Source of the DNA: an uncultured Mailhella sp.
GTDB lineage: Bacteria; Desulfobacterota; Desulfovibrionia; Desulfovibrionales; Desulfovibrionaceae
Assembly (NCBI GenBank): GCA_910578585.1
Contig: CAJTRG010000005.1
Span: forward strand, 1-64,000
Length of the DNA stretch: 64,000 nucleotides
Direction: 5' to 3'
The position numbers and the translations under genes were made by a program. Positions 1 to 7,044 of the stretch are shown in pieces. How positions within the stretch are numbered: position 1 is the first letter of the stretch; each line of letters begins with the position of its first letter. The notes beneath the pieces were generated by a model, which saw only the letters and a list, made by a program, of their open reading frames with translations, ran no database searches and was not told where the DNA came from.

Positions 1-53
1 CTCTGGGCTGGAAAACACCAAATGAAGTCCATACAAAAAATCAAAATACTCTC

Positions 54-974
54 TTAAAAGTTGCTTGACTTATGGGGGGCATTACAAGTTACTACCCCTT
101 GTGATACTGCAAAATCAAAAATTTCTTTGCCATATTTATCATTATAAAGTTCTAAAAGTTTTCCTTCCTGATACGCTTTAACAAAAGACTGTATTGCTCC
201 GGTCTTATCTAACGGCAAATACGCGCAGGACTTTTCCCAGCGTTTAACTTTCTCTTCATAGCCTTTATAGCCTCTGATATAATAGTGATATAAGCGAATA
301 TCCACAGAAGGAGATTTTATTCTGTTGCGCATTTTCGTACTGTGATTACCGTCACGAACACTAATAAAGCCCTTTGTTTTATGAAGAGATTTCATGCATG
401 GAAAATTAACTAAATGCTGATAACGCGGATTATCTGAAATGCCTAATTGTTCTGCTTCAAAATTCAGAAAAGGCTTTGTGACAAAATAAGAGGATTTTAA
501 AAAGTCCTCATCATTCCCGTATGGAAAATAGAAAAGTGAATCCAGCCAAATCATATTTGCCCCTTCACTTTCTGCAATTCCTTTTTTCAAATTCAAACTT
601 CTTGAATAAAAGAATTCATCCGCATCAGCATTGATAACCCAATCAGCATGATATTTATCCCGGGCAATCTTAACCATATCATTCACCCAAAATCTGTGTT
701 TATGATCAGGAGTATCTTTATAAATAATTTCTTTGACAATATTTTCACGTTTTAACTTTTCCAGAATGGCATTTGTATTATCCACACTGTTATGGGATGT
801 CACAATAAAACCATCAACGCCCATGGCAGCATGAAAACGAATATTTTGTTCAATAATATCATCTTCATCCCGCACTACAAGCGTCATAAAGAGCGTAAAC
901 TGAGCCTTTTTATATTCTCTGTACCGTTTTCTTGCTTTATTGGATAATAGTAAATCAAATATGTTAAAATCCAT
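54..974 (-). CDS. Glycosyltransferase family 2-like protein
   Basis: 306 residues. The N-terminal half has the look of a GT-A glycosyltransferase of the Glyco_tranf_2_4/GT92-like group. A strand-loop TLVVRDEDDI (about 31-40) opens the nucleotide-sugar fold, SHNSVDNTN follows (60-68), and an extended DxD motif, DADEF, lies at 117-121 and would bind the divalent metal and sugar nucleotide. There is no signal peptide or clear membrane segment, so it probably acts at the cytoplasmic face on a surface glycan. The ATG at 974 is preceded by a strong GGGAGGGAG ribosome binding site. No glycan cluster is visible beside it, so the acceptor is unknown. The family call is good; the substrate cannot be inferred. 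Confidence 0.8.
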   Translation of the reverse strand: MDFNIFDLLLSNKARKRYREYKKAQFTLFMTLVVRDEDDIIEQNIRFHAAMGVDGFIVTSHNSVDNTNAILEKLKRENIVKEIIYKDTPDHKHRFWVNDMVKIARDKYHADWVINADADEFFYSRSLNLKKGIAESEGANMIWLDSLFYFPYGNDEDFLKSSYFVTKPFLNFEAEQLGISDNPRYQHLVNFPCMKSLHKTKGFISVRDGNHSTKMRNRIKSPSVDIRLYHYYIRGYKGYEEKVKRWEKSCAYLPLDKTGAIQSFVKAYQEGKLLELYNDKYGKEIFDFAVSQGVVTCNAPHKSSNF

Positions 975-1092
975 TTCTCCCTCCCTGTGGATTAAGATAT
1001 ACCCTATTTATTAAACAAAATATATACTTTAAATAAAATAGAATTTTTGTTATTATTTTACAATGTTATAAAACAGTACAAGCAAATATAAC

Positions 1093-1120
1093 TTGACAAT
1101 ACACATAATTTTATTAAAAT
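1093..1120 (+). promoter_or_regulatory. Sigma-70 promoter of the cbiK transcript
   Basis: TTGACA (1093-1098), a 16-base spacer, then TAAAAT (1115-1120). The start point would fall at about 1127, just before the first conserved base-paired part of the cobalamin riboswitch, so the whole aptamer would be in the leader. Confidence 0.6.
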
Positions 1121-1125
1121 TTTTT

Positions 1126-1275
1126 CACTTACAGGTTCTGCATCCGCAGGTAAATGGGAAGTTAAAAACGCTAGACCGTAGCCGTGAAAGGATACTGTTT
1201 TATAAACGCCACTGTGAAAATGGGAAGGCATAAAACAGGCCAAGCCTTGAGCCGGAAAACCAGCCTCTAAGAAAA
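1126..1275 (+). promoter_or_regulatory. Cobalamin (B12) riboswitch
   Basis: The leader of cbiK carries the conserved cobalamin aptamer blocks in the right order: GGGAA near 1156, GCCGTGAAAGG near 1181-1191, GCCACTG (1208-1214), then ATGGGAAGGC (1220-1229), AAGCC (1242-1246) and a B12-box-like segment at 1249-1265 (GAGCCGG then AAAACCAGCC). The ribosome binding site of cbiK (AGGAG, 1300-1304) is 35 bases further on. AAACC in the B12 box can pair with GGTTT near 1289, which would suit translational control. Repression by adenosylcobalamin is known for the class and inferred here. Confidence 0.85.
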
Positions 1276-1309
1276 TTTCTGTGTTTACGGTTTCTAAACA
1301 GGAGTTCTT

Positions 1310-2200
1310 ATGAAACGCATTCTTCTTTCTGCAGGCCTTGTGCTTGCGTCTTTTGGTTTATTCTTTTGCCCGCAGCATCTTTCCGCAAAAGAACTGACTA
1401 TCTTGGCCGCTTTCGGCACCAGCGACAGCGAAGCCCAAAAATCCCTCAATGCAATCAAGTCCGCCTATGAAAAACAGGGTGATGAAGTAATTTGGGCATA
1501 TTCTTCCAACATCATCCGCGCCAAACTGAACAAAGAGAAACAGGTAGTGTATTCCATTACCGAAGCTTTGGACTATGCCCAAAAAAACGGCTACAAGGAT
1601 TTGAAAATCCAGTCCCTGCACGTGGTACCTGCTGAAGAATACATGAAAATCTGTCGTCTTATCAGCCGCTATATGGAAGTAAACGGTAAAAATTTTGATT
1701 CTGCCGTAATGGGCCACCCCCTTCTTTCTTCCTATGCCGACCTTGAACAAACCATAAACGCCGTATTTTCCGCTTTCCCCAAGGAACGCACCGCAAAGGA
1801 CGCCGTTATTTTAATGGGACACGGCAATGACCGCGGAACAGGAGATTTAAGCCTCATTGCCGCTGCAGGCGCTTTCCATAAAGCCGATCCGAAAGTATGG
1901 CTTGCCACTGTGGAAGGGGCACTCGCCTTTGACAATGTATTGGCAGAACTCAAAAAAACCGATGCCCAAAAAGTATGGCTCATGCCCTTTATGATTGTGG
2001 CAGGCGACCACGCGAAAAACGATATGGCAGGCGATGAAGAAGATTCCTGGAAAACTGTCCTCACCCAAAATGGCTTTGAAGTGCACACTGTTCTTGAAGG
2101 CTTGGGCTCACTTGCCGGCATCCAGGAAATTTTCATGGAACATACTAAATTGAGCCACGATAATGTTAAAGATAATACCATTATTTCTCACAAAAAATAA
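1310..2200 (+). CDS. cbiK: Periplasmic sirohydrochlorin cobaltochelatase CbiK
   Basis: 296 residues. CbiK inserts cobalt into sirohydrochlorin in the anaerobic B12 pathway. The first 26 residues are a signal peptide (hydrophobic core 4-19, cleavage near LSA-K), so this is the exported form known from Desulfovibrio vulgaris (CbiKP), for which roles in metal or haem handling have been proposed. The mature part has the tandem chelatase fold. The metal-binding histidines appear to be H171 in MGHGND and H234 in AGDHAKND, spaced almost as in CbiKP. Start ATG has AGGAG five bases upstream. The gene follows a cobalamin riboswitch and is 30 bp from a permease gene, which supports a role in cobalt or corrinoid supply. 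Confidence 0.92.
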   Translation: MKRILLSAGLVLASFGLFFCPQHLSAKELTILAAFGTSDSEAQKSLNAIKSAYEKQGDEVIWAYSSNIIRAKLNKEKQVVYSITEALDYAQKNGYKDLKIQSLHVVPAEEYMKICRLISRYMEVNGKNFDSAVMGHPLLSSYADLEQTINAVFSAFPKERTAKDAVILMGHGNDRGTGDLSLIAAAGAFHKADPKVWLATVEGALAFDNVLAELKKTDAQKVWLMPFMIVAGDHAKNDMAGDEEDSWKTVLTQNGFEVHTVLEGLGSLAGIQEIFMEHTKLSHDNVKDNTIISHKK

Positions 2201-2230
2201 ACGCTGTTTTCGGCGATTTTCCGTATAATC

Positions 2231-3448
2231 ATGCATAAGAAAAAGAAAAATCAATACCCCTGGCAATCACCGCTTAAATGCGTATTTCTTTGTGCAGCGC
2301 TTTGCTTTGCCCTCTTTTTGACTCTGAACATGCCCCACAAAGATTTTGCTGTTCATGCCAATACAAAGATCACGCAAAACGAACGGGCAGAACTGGATAA
2401 TGCAAAAATATATCTTGAAAATCAGCAAGTTACCACAGAAGATAACGAAAAAGGCAAAACAAGTACAAAAATAAAGAAAGAGCGAAAAAAAGCAACTGCC
2501 TTTGAAAAAATCCTTGCCAAGCTCAAAACTATCGGACGTCTTTTCCTCATGGTGGGTATTGCCGGATTTTTTGGAGCACTTATGGAAGCAAGGCTTTGGT
2601 ATCGCTACTTGGGCAAAGGGCTCATAAAAATTACCCAAAAAGCACGCCTGCCTGAAATTATCGGCGTTGCCATGCCCATTGCCCTGTATTCTTCCGTGGG
2701 GGCAAACAGTATGCTTGTTGCCAGCCATAAAAACGGTGAAATTCCCACCTCTGCCCTGATCACCGGCGGCATGGCAAACAGTTATTTAACCCATTTTTCC
2801 CATTCAGTGAGGGTAATGTATCCCGTTATTGCCCTGATTGGCCTTGCTGGTGTGGGATTTTTTGCCGTACAGCTGCTCGGCGGATTTTTGCTTATTTGCG
2901 GCTGTTTCTTTTTGCATTGGTATAGCAGCAAACAAAAGGAACAGGATTTTTCTCATTTAAAATTGGAGCAAAAAGAACCGGTTCCCTGGAAAAAGGCTAT
3001 AAAACAGGGATTACTCAGAACCCTCGCCATACTTTTCCGCATGGGCTATATCACTATTCCGCTTATGCTCGGCACAGAATGGATTATCAAATCAGGCATG
3101 CTGGATTTTTGGGAAGAAGCTGTGCCCTATCAGGTGGCAAAATTTTTTCCAGCAGAACTTATTGCCATTGTAATTGCCCAAATTGGCGGGCTTATCCAGT
3201 CTGCCAGCGTTTCTTCCCATTTTCTGGCTGAAAACATGGTCAATCATGCGCAAATTCTGCTGGCTATGCTGGTGGCAAGCGCCATTGGCAATCCCATCCG
3301 CACCCTGCGCCGAAACTTGCCCGCTGCCCTTGGCATTTTCCCGGTATCTGTTGCTCTGATTATTGTTTTTTCCATGCAGTTTGCCCGCCTGCTCATTACT
3401 ATTCTTGGCAGTGCGCTGGTTGTGCTGTATTTGTATTCGACAATGTAG
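2231..3448 (+). CDS. Polytopic membrane permease of unknown substrate, cobalt-linked
   Basis: 405 residues. One N-terminal membrane segment (about 15-33) is followed by a charged, lysine-rich stretch (35-95) and then a bundle of about eight more hydrophobic segments in two similar halves. Features include PIALYSSVGANS (149-160) and a glycine-rich loop ITGGMAN (177-183). The layout resembles nucleoside-recognition/Gate-type permeases, but I cannot name a family with certainty. It starts 30 bp after cbiK with no strong ribosome binding site, so it is probably co-transcribed and under the same riboswitch. I infer transport of cobalt, a corrinoid or a tetrapyrrole; only the operon context supports that. 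Confidence 0.6.
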   Translation: MHKKKKNQYPWQSPLKCVFLCAALCFALFLTLNMPHKDFAVHANTKITQNERAELDNAKIYLENQQVTTEDNEKGKTSTKIKKERKKATAFEKILAKLKTIGRLFLMVGIAGFFGALMEARLWYRYLGKGLIKITQKARLPEIIGVAMPIALYSSVGANSMLVASHKNGEIPTSALITGGMANSYLTHFSHSVRVMYPVIALIGLAGVGFFAVQLLGGFLLICGCFFLHWYSSKQKEQDFSHLKLEQKEPVPWKKAIKQGLLRTLAILFRMGYITIPLMLGTEWIIKSGMLDFWEEAVPYQVAKFFPAELIAIVIAQIGGLIQSASVSSHFLAENMVNHAQILLAMLVASAIGNPIRTLRRNLPAALGIFPVSVALIIVFSMQFARLLITILGSALVVLYLYSTM

Positions 3449-3487
3449 CCCGTAAAATCATAAAAAGGATTGAGAAGAGCTCATACA

Positions 3488-3516
3488 TTGACTTTGTCTT
3501 TAAATCTATATATATA
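3488..3516 (+). promoter_or_regulatory. Candidate promoter of the paralogue pair
   Basis: TTGACT (3488-3493), 17 bases, then TATATA (3511-3516) inside a run of alternating A and T (about 3507-3522). The AT run makes the exact -10 uncertain. Confidence 0.45.
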
Positions 3517-3565
3517 TATATATTCGTAAACTATATCAACACGTTTACTCTTTTAGGAGGCATAT

Positions 3566-4075
3566 ATGAAAAAGCTTTTATCATACTTGGCAGTTTTTGC
3601 TGCACTCTTTTGCTTTGCAGGTGTATCTTTTGCAAAAGCTCCACAACTCAAAGAAATGGGCGGACAAAAAGTGGAAACCTCATTTTATCAGGTTGTTATC
3701 CCTTCCGGCTGGAGCATGCCAACACCTGTACAAACCGCTCCCAATAACGGGGTTACCGCTCTTTTTGCCAGCATGAGCCAAAGCCCTGCCATTTCTATCT
3801 CTGTTATGCAGGCACCTGCCACAGCAAAACAAATTGGTGAAATGACCCTTGCAAACATGGAAAAAGGCGGAATTACCCATACTCCGCTTGAAGAAAAAGA
3901 CGGCTTGCAGCATGCTATGCTTTCCGGTAAAGGAAAAGGCTCTATCTGGTTTGGCGAAAATAACGGCATTGTTTCTGTAACCATTATTACCGGCGACAAT
4001 ATTGAAAAAGCAGACGAATTCTTTTCTGTTTTTGAACCAAAAATGGAAAACCTTTTCCCAAAAAAGGCTCAATAA
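3566..4075 (+). CDS. Secreted protein of unknown function, paralogue 1
   Basis: 169 residues with a clear signal peptide (MKKLLSYLAVFAALFCFAG..., cleavage near SFA-K at about 23). The mature domain begins with a FYQVVIPSGW segment and contains a KGKGSIWFG motif near 124-132. It aligns over its whole mature length with the next gene: V/I-P-x-GW near the start, a TxANM helix, then the glycine/WFG strand and a DNIEKADEFF-like helix. No enzyme motif is visible. It is expected in the periplasm or outside the cell. TAGGAGG lies six bases before the ATG. Function not recognised; the pair probably arose by tandem duplication. Confidence 0.75.
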   Translation: MKKLLSYLAVFAALFCFAGVSFAKAPQLKEMGGQKVETSFYQVVIPSGWSMPTPVQTAPNNGVTALFASMSQSPAISISVMQAPATAKQIGEMTLANMEKGGITHTPLEEKDGLQHAMLSGKGKGSIWFGENNGIVSVTIITGDNIEKADEFFSVFEPKMENLFPKKAQ

Positions 4076-4143
4076 AAGACAGCTCAAGAGCTGAATAAAA
4101 TCTTTCCAGGAAACGTTCAAAAAGTATAAACGGAGAATTTATC

Positions 4144-4710
4144 ATGCGTTTTATCACTTTTTTAAGCATAGTTCTTGCGCTTGCTGCGCTGACTGCTGCT
4201 CCATATGTTTCTGATGCTCGTCCTCGGCATATTCCCACCATGCACCATGCTAAAAGCCAAAATGATCAAAATACAGCCCAAAAGCAGCAAACAACAGACA
4301 TTAGAGAAGTGCAGAACAACTTCTTTTCTGTCAAGCTGCCAGAAGGCTGGAAACTGAAAAAGCCTGTTGTGCCTGTTGCAGACCGTGTTTCTGCTGAATT
4401 TATGAAAGGTGATTTTGTGAGAATTTCCATGAATATTTTCAAAATTCCTTTCACTAATCAGCTTATGGCAGAAAAAACGGCAGAAAATATGCGTAAACGC
4501 GATATGGAAGTTTCTCAGCCAGTGGAACAAGGTGACTTTTACGTTATAGATATTGCGAAAAATGGCGTAACCGGCAAGGGCTGGTTTGGCAAAAATGGCG
4601 CGTATGGTGCTTCTACCATTATTTTTGCGCCGGATTTGACCGAAGCCAATGAACTCTTGGAATGCCTGAAAACCTCTACGCCGAATATTGTACCTAACCG
4701 CGTGGATTAA
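4144..4710 (+). CDS. Secreted protein of unknown function, paralogue 2
   Basis: 188 residues with signal peptide (cleavage near SDA-R, about 26), a short Gln/Asn/His-rich linker (about 30-53), then the same domain as the preceding gene: FFSVKLPEGW, a TAENMRKR helix, GKGWFGKNG, and a DLTEANELL helix near the end. GGAG at 4132-4135 serves the ATG at 4144. The gap to the first paralogue is 68 bp and an intrinsic terminator follows, so the two genes form one unit. The two copies are strongly diverged, pointing to an old duplication. No function can be assigned. Confidence 0.75.
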   Translation: MRFITFLSIVLALAALTAAPYVSDARPRHIPTMHHAKSQNDQNTAQKQQTTDIREVQNNFFSVKLPEGWKLKKPVVPVADRVSAEFMKGDFVRISMNIFKIPFTNQLMAEKTAENMRKRDMEVSQPVEQGDFYVIDIAKNGVTGKGWFGKNGAYGASTIIFAPDLTEANELLECLKTSTPNIVPNRVD

Positions 4711-4747
4711 GCTTTTTGTAAAAGTTTATTTTCAAAAAAATCATTAC

Positions 4748-4780
4748 AAAGCCGTTGTCTGCTGCTGACAGCGGCTTTTG
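4748..4780 (+). terminator. Intrinsic terminator after the paralogue pair
   Basis: A 12-bp stem (AAAGCCGTTGTC pairing with GACAGCGGCTTT, one G-U pair) with a 7-base loop, ending in a short T run. Confidence 0.8.
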
Positions 4781-4818
4781 TATTATTCATAGTATGTTAT
4801 TGATAAATTTTCATTAAC

Positions 4819-4847
4819 TTGACCCTTGGGCTTTGACTTGCTATGTA
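4819..4847 (+). promoter_or_regulatory. Candidate promoter of the 4877 gene
   Basis: TTGACC (4819-4824), 17 bases, TATGTA (4842-4847), about 30 bases before the start codon. Confidence 0.5.
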
Positions 4848-4876
4848 TATAGAAAAGCATAATATATGAGACTGTT

Positions 4877-5803
4877 ATGGAATATTCATATCAAGGCTTC
4901 TCCGCCCAAAAACTTGAAGAACTTTGCGATAAAGAACACCGCATGGCTGCTCCCTGCCCTCCTGTATATCCCCTTGTGGAACAATATTCTCAGGGGCGCA
5001 TTTACCGTGAATATGCCCGTTTTCCCTATGAACTGCCTCTGTACATTTATTCTGACCACGGCATACATTTATCCACGGAACTTCGCCCTGATGAGCGCGA
5101 GCAAAAAGCCTATGCCATGTTCAGCTACAGCAGAAGCCGTTTTCCACTTTTGCAGAAAAGCCTTTCCATGCCCTGTTATCGCGTGCCTCATCCCCTTATC
5201 TGGTATCGCCATGAGCATAATATCAATCAATCCGAAACTGCCAAAGGAACCATTTGTTTTCCTGCCCATTCTGTTTTAGGCAAGACTGCCATTTATGATA
5301 TTGCGGCTTTCTGTCAGCAGCTTAAGGAATTGCCTGACGAAATGCAGCCTGTCAATGTATGCCTCTTCATGACCGATATCCACCGCGGAGCGCATTTGAA
5401 ATATCTTGAACAGGGCATGCCTGTGGTCACAGCGGGCAGTGTTTGGGATTTTCGTTTTGTAGACAGATATTATGAGATATTAAAACAATATAAATATGCC
5501 ATTTCAAACTGCATTGGCGCATACACCTATTACAGCGTTGAAATGGGCATACCCTTTTCTTTTCTGCCTACCGACTGCGAATATCGAAGCCCTGACAACA
5601 AGGAATTGCCCGATGAACGGGCTGAGAAAAAGGAAGTGGAAAAACTCTTTTGGGGCTTACACAAAGAAATTACCAAACAGCAAAGAAATTATATTAATTA
5701 CGCTTTTGATACCAAAGAGTGCATCAGCCGTGAACAAATGCATGAAATTTTGGTCAAAGCCTTTGCCAAATATAAAATTGACATGGCTGAAGGCAGAATT
5801 TAA
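4877..5803 (+). CDS. Conserved hypothetical, possible surface-polysaccharide glycosyltransferase-like protein
   Basis: 308 residues, soluble, no signal peptide. Patterns such as IYSDHGIHLS (57-66), a central TICFPAHS and, later, a YAISNCIGAYTYYSVEMG segment resemble the acceptor and phosphate-binding regions of GT-B-like capsule and O-antigen proteins, where a conserved S/N-x-x-G-x-x-x-Y helix follows a strand. I cannot place it in a named family, so the glycan role is inference. It is a single gene between two terminators with its own promoter. The ribosome binding site is weak; an alternative ATG in another frame at 4866 is a shadow. Confidence 0.5.
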   Translation: MEYSYQGFSAQKLEELCDKEHRMAAPCPPVYPLVEQYSQGRIYREYARFPYELPLYIYSDHGIHLSTELRPDEREQKAYAMFSYSRSRFPLLQKSLSMPCYRVPHPLIWYRHEHNINQSETAKGTICFPAHSVLGKTAIYDIAAFCQQLKELPDEMQPVNVCLFMTDIHRGAHLKYLEQGMPVVTAGSVWDFRFVDRYYEILKQYKYAISNCIGAYTYYSVEMGIPFSFLPTDCEYRSPDNKELPDERAEKKEVEKLFWGLHKEITKQQRNYINYAFDTKECISREQMHEILVKAFAKYKIDMAEGRI

Positions 5804-5830
5804 TTTTCTGTATACTATCGCTTAAACGAA

Positions 5831-5858
5831 AAAAACGAGCTCAAAAGAACTCGTTTTT
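5831..5858 (+). terminator. Intrinsic terminator
   Basis: AAAAACGAG (5831-5839) pairs with CTCGTTTTT (5850-5858) around a 10-base loop. It terminates the 4877 gene and is symmetric enough to act on both strands. Confidence 0.75.
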
Positions 5859-5955
5859 CGGGAGGTTGTGCCATACTGTAACGGTAAAGTATGATCAATG
5901 AGGCAGACAAAAATTTTTACGTTAAGGTATTTTTATCTTAAAAATTCATTTTTTC

Positions 5956-6402
5956 TTATAAATTTTGCACTAAATTTTCAACCCAAGCAGCAATTTCTCC
6001 TTTATTTCCGGCAGCATCACCTTCAAGGCGAAGTCCTTCGACAGCTAAAACCGCGCCAGTACTTTGCAAGTGTTCTTCAATAAAATCAACACCTCCGCAA
6101 AAATGCTCAAAGGAAATGTCACCAGAAGCAAAAGCCGCGCACTTTACACCCTTGAGCCCCATGATTGAAAAATCTTCGGCAAAAGCTTCAAAATCGCTTT
6201 GCAGTTCAATCTCATCAGTTCCCCAAACAGAAGTACCCAGCAAAACTATATCAAAGCCAATACCAATCCCCTGCGGAGCTGTATCACCAGCGCTTTCACA
6301 CTGCACGGCATGTCCTTTTGCAGTCAAAAGACGGCTTAATTCCTCGGCAATAGATTTTGTATTGCCAGTTTCAGATCCATAAATAATTCTTATTTTCGCC
6401 AT
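5956..6402 (-). CDS. Flavodoxin
   Basis: 148 residues, the length of Desulfovibrio short-chain flavodoxins. The FMN phosphate loop is GSETGNT (9-15); the 60s loop is TSVWGTDEIELQ with W60, which stacks on the flavin; the 90s loop is ASGDISFEHFC. At position 98 a Phe replaces the Tyr that covers the isoalloxazine ring in D. vulgaris flavodoxin. It is a low-potential electron carrier that can replace ferredoxin. The gene is the second of a two-gene operon (18 bp after the STAS-like gene) whose promoter carries a Fur-type operator, so iron starvation should induce it. AAGGA precedes the ATG. Confidence 0.93.
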   Translation of the reverse strand: MAKIRIIYGSETGNTKSIAEELSRLLTAKGHAVQCESAGDTAPQGIGIGFDIVLLGTSVWGTDEIELQSDFEAFAEDFSIMGLKGVKCAAFASGDISFEHFCGGVDFIEEHLQSTGAVLAVEGLRLEGDAAGNKGEIAAWVENLVQNL

Positions 6403-6420
6403 ATATTTTCCTTGTTTTTA

Positions 6421-6801
6421 TTAAACATGATGATTTTTACAGGTACAATTTTTACATTTTCCGCAGCAGCCGGTATGAGCTTTTTTGTCCCGTTCCTTTA
6501 TCAAGAGCAGTTTTGAACCATTGGGACCAATATTTCTTCCTTTCTCGCCTTTGAAAAACAAGATTGCTGCGGGGATATTAATGGCTGCAAATGCGGACTT
6601 AAAATATTCTGCACCGCTTTCCGCAATAGAATTAATTTTCACCGTATCAATAAAAATTCTGCCGCTGCCTGTATAGGCGCTTTGCAAAATTTCAAGAATT
6701 GCCTCGGCTGTATTTTGGTTAAATTCACCGCTCACATCCACGTGCATATTGCCATTGCTGTGTCTGAAATCCACACTGTACGCAAGAGAACTCATATTCA
6801 C
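6421..6801 (-). CDS. STAS-like protein with cysteine-rich tail
   Basis: 126 residues. Residues 7-95 have the strand-helix pattern of a STAS/anti-sigma-antagonist-like fold (DVSGEFNQNTAEAILEIL, then RIFIDTVKINSIAESGAEYF), without a clear phosphorylatable Ser in the usual motif. The last 18 residues form a compact tail with CCGKCKNCTCKNHH, a likely metal or Fe-S ligand cluster. It is the first gene of a Fur-box-controlled operon with flavodoxin, so a role in iron limitation or electron transfer is plausible. No precise family is recognised. It may be found under vague names in related genomes. Confidence 0.65.
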   Translation of the reverse strand: MNMSSLAYSVDFRHSNGNMHVDVSGEFNQNTAEAILEILQSAYTGSGRIFIDTVKINSIAESGAEYFKSAFAAINIPAAILFFKGEKGRNIGPNGSKLLLIKERDKKAHTGCCGKCKNCTCKNHHV

Positions 6802-6855
6802 TCCTTTTCCAAATTTTCCTTTTCATAAATTTCTTATCAGCGTTTCGTTAATTGC

Positions 6856-6884
6856 ATAATGGCTTAATTGAAATTGAAAGTCAA
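6856..6884 (-). promoter_or_regulatory. Promoter of the STAS-like/flavodoxin operon
   Basis: On the minus strand TTGACT (6884-6879), 17 bases, then CATTAT (6861-6856). The -35 lies inside the inverted repeat described next. Confidence 0.6.
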
Positions 6885-6896
6885 TATCAATTTCAA
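6868..6896. promoter_or_regulatory. Fur-type operator
   Basis: Perfect inverted repeat TTGAAATTGA (6868-6877) / TCAATTTCAA (6887-6896) with a 9-base centre. A second inner repeat TTGA-AAG-TCAA occupies 6875-6884. Overlapping TGAAA..TTTCA arms are typical of delta-proteobacterial Fur sites. Because it covers the -35 of the minus-strand promoter, binding should repress. Confidence 0.7.
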
Positions 6897-6973
6897 AAAA
6901 AGTTAAAAATTTCTAAAATGTTACTTAAATTACATCCAAAAGAACAAAACTTTCGATAACACTGTATTTTTGA

Positions 6974-7002
6974 TTGCAATATCATGTTTCTCTCTTTATA
7001 AA
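6974..7002 (+). promoter_or_regulatory. Promoter of the MFS gene
   Basis: TTGCAA (6974-6979), 17 bases, TATAAA (6997-7002). The start point at about 7009 gives a leader of roughly 36 bases. Confidence 0.5.
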
Positions 7003-7044
7003 GAGTGCAGAAAAAATATCCTATCTCTTTAAAAGACAAATACT

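Noticed and set aside
1058..1243. 61-codon minus frame upstream of cbiK
   Set aside because: It coincides with the cobalamin riboswitch on the other strand.
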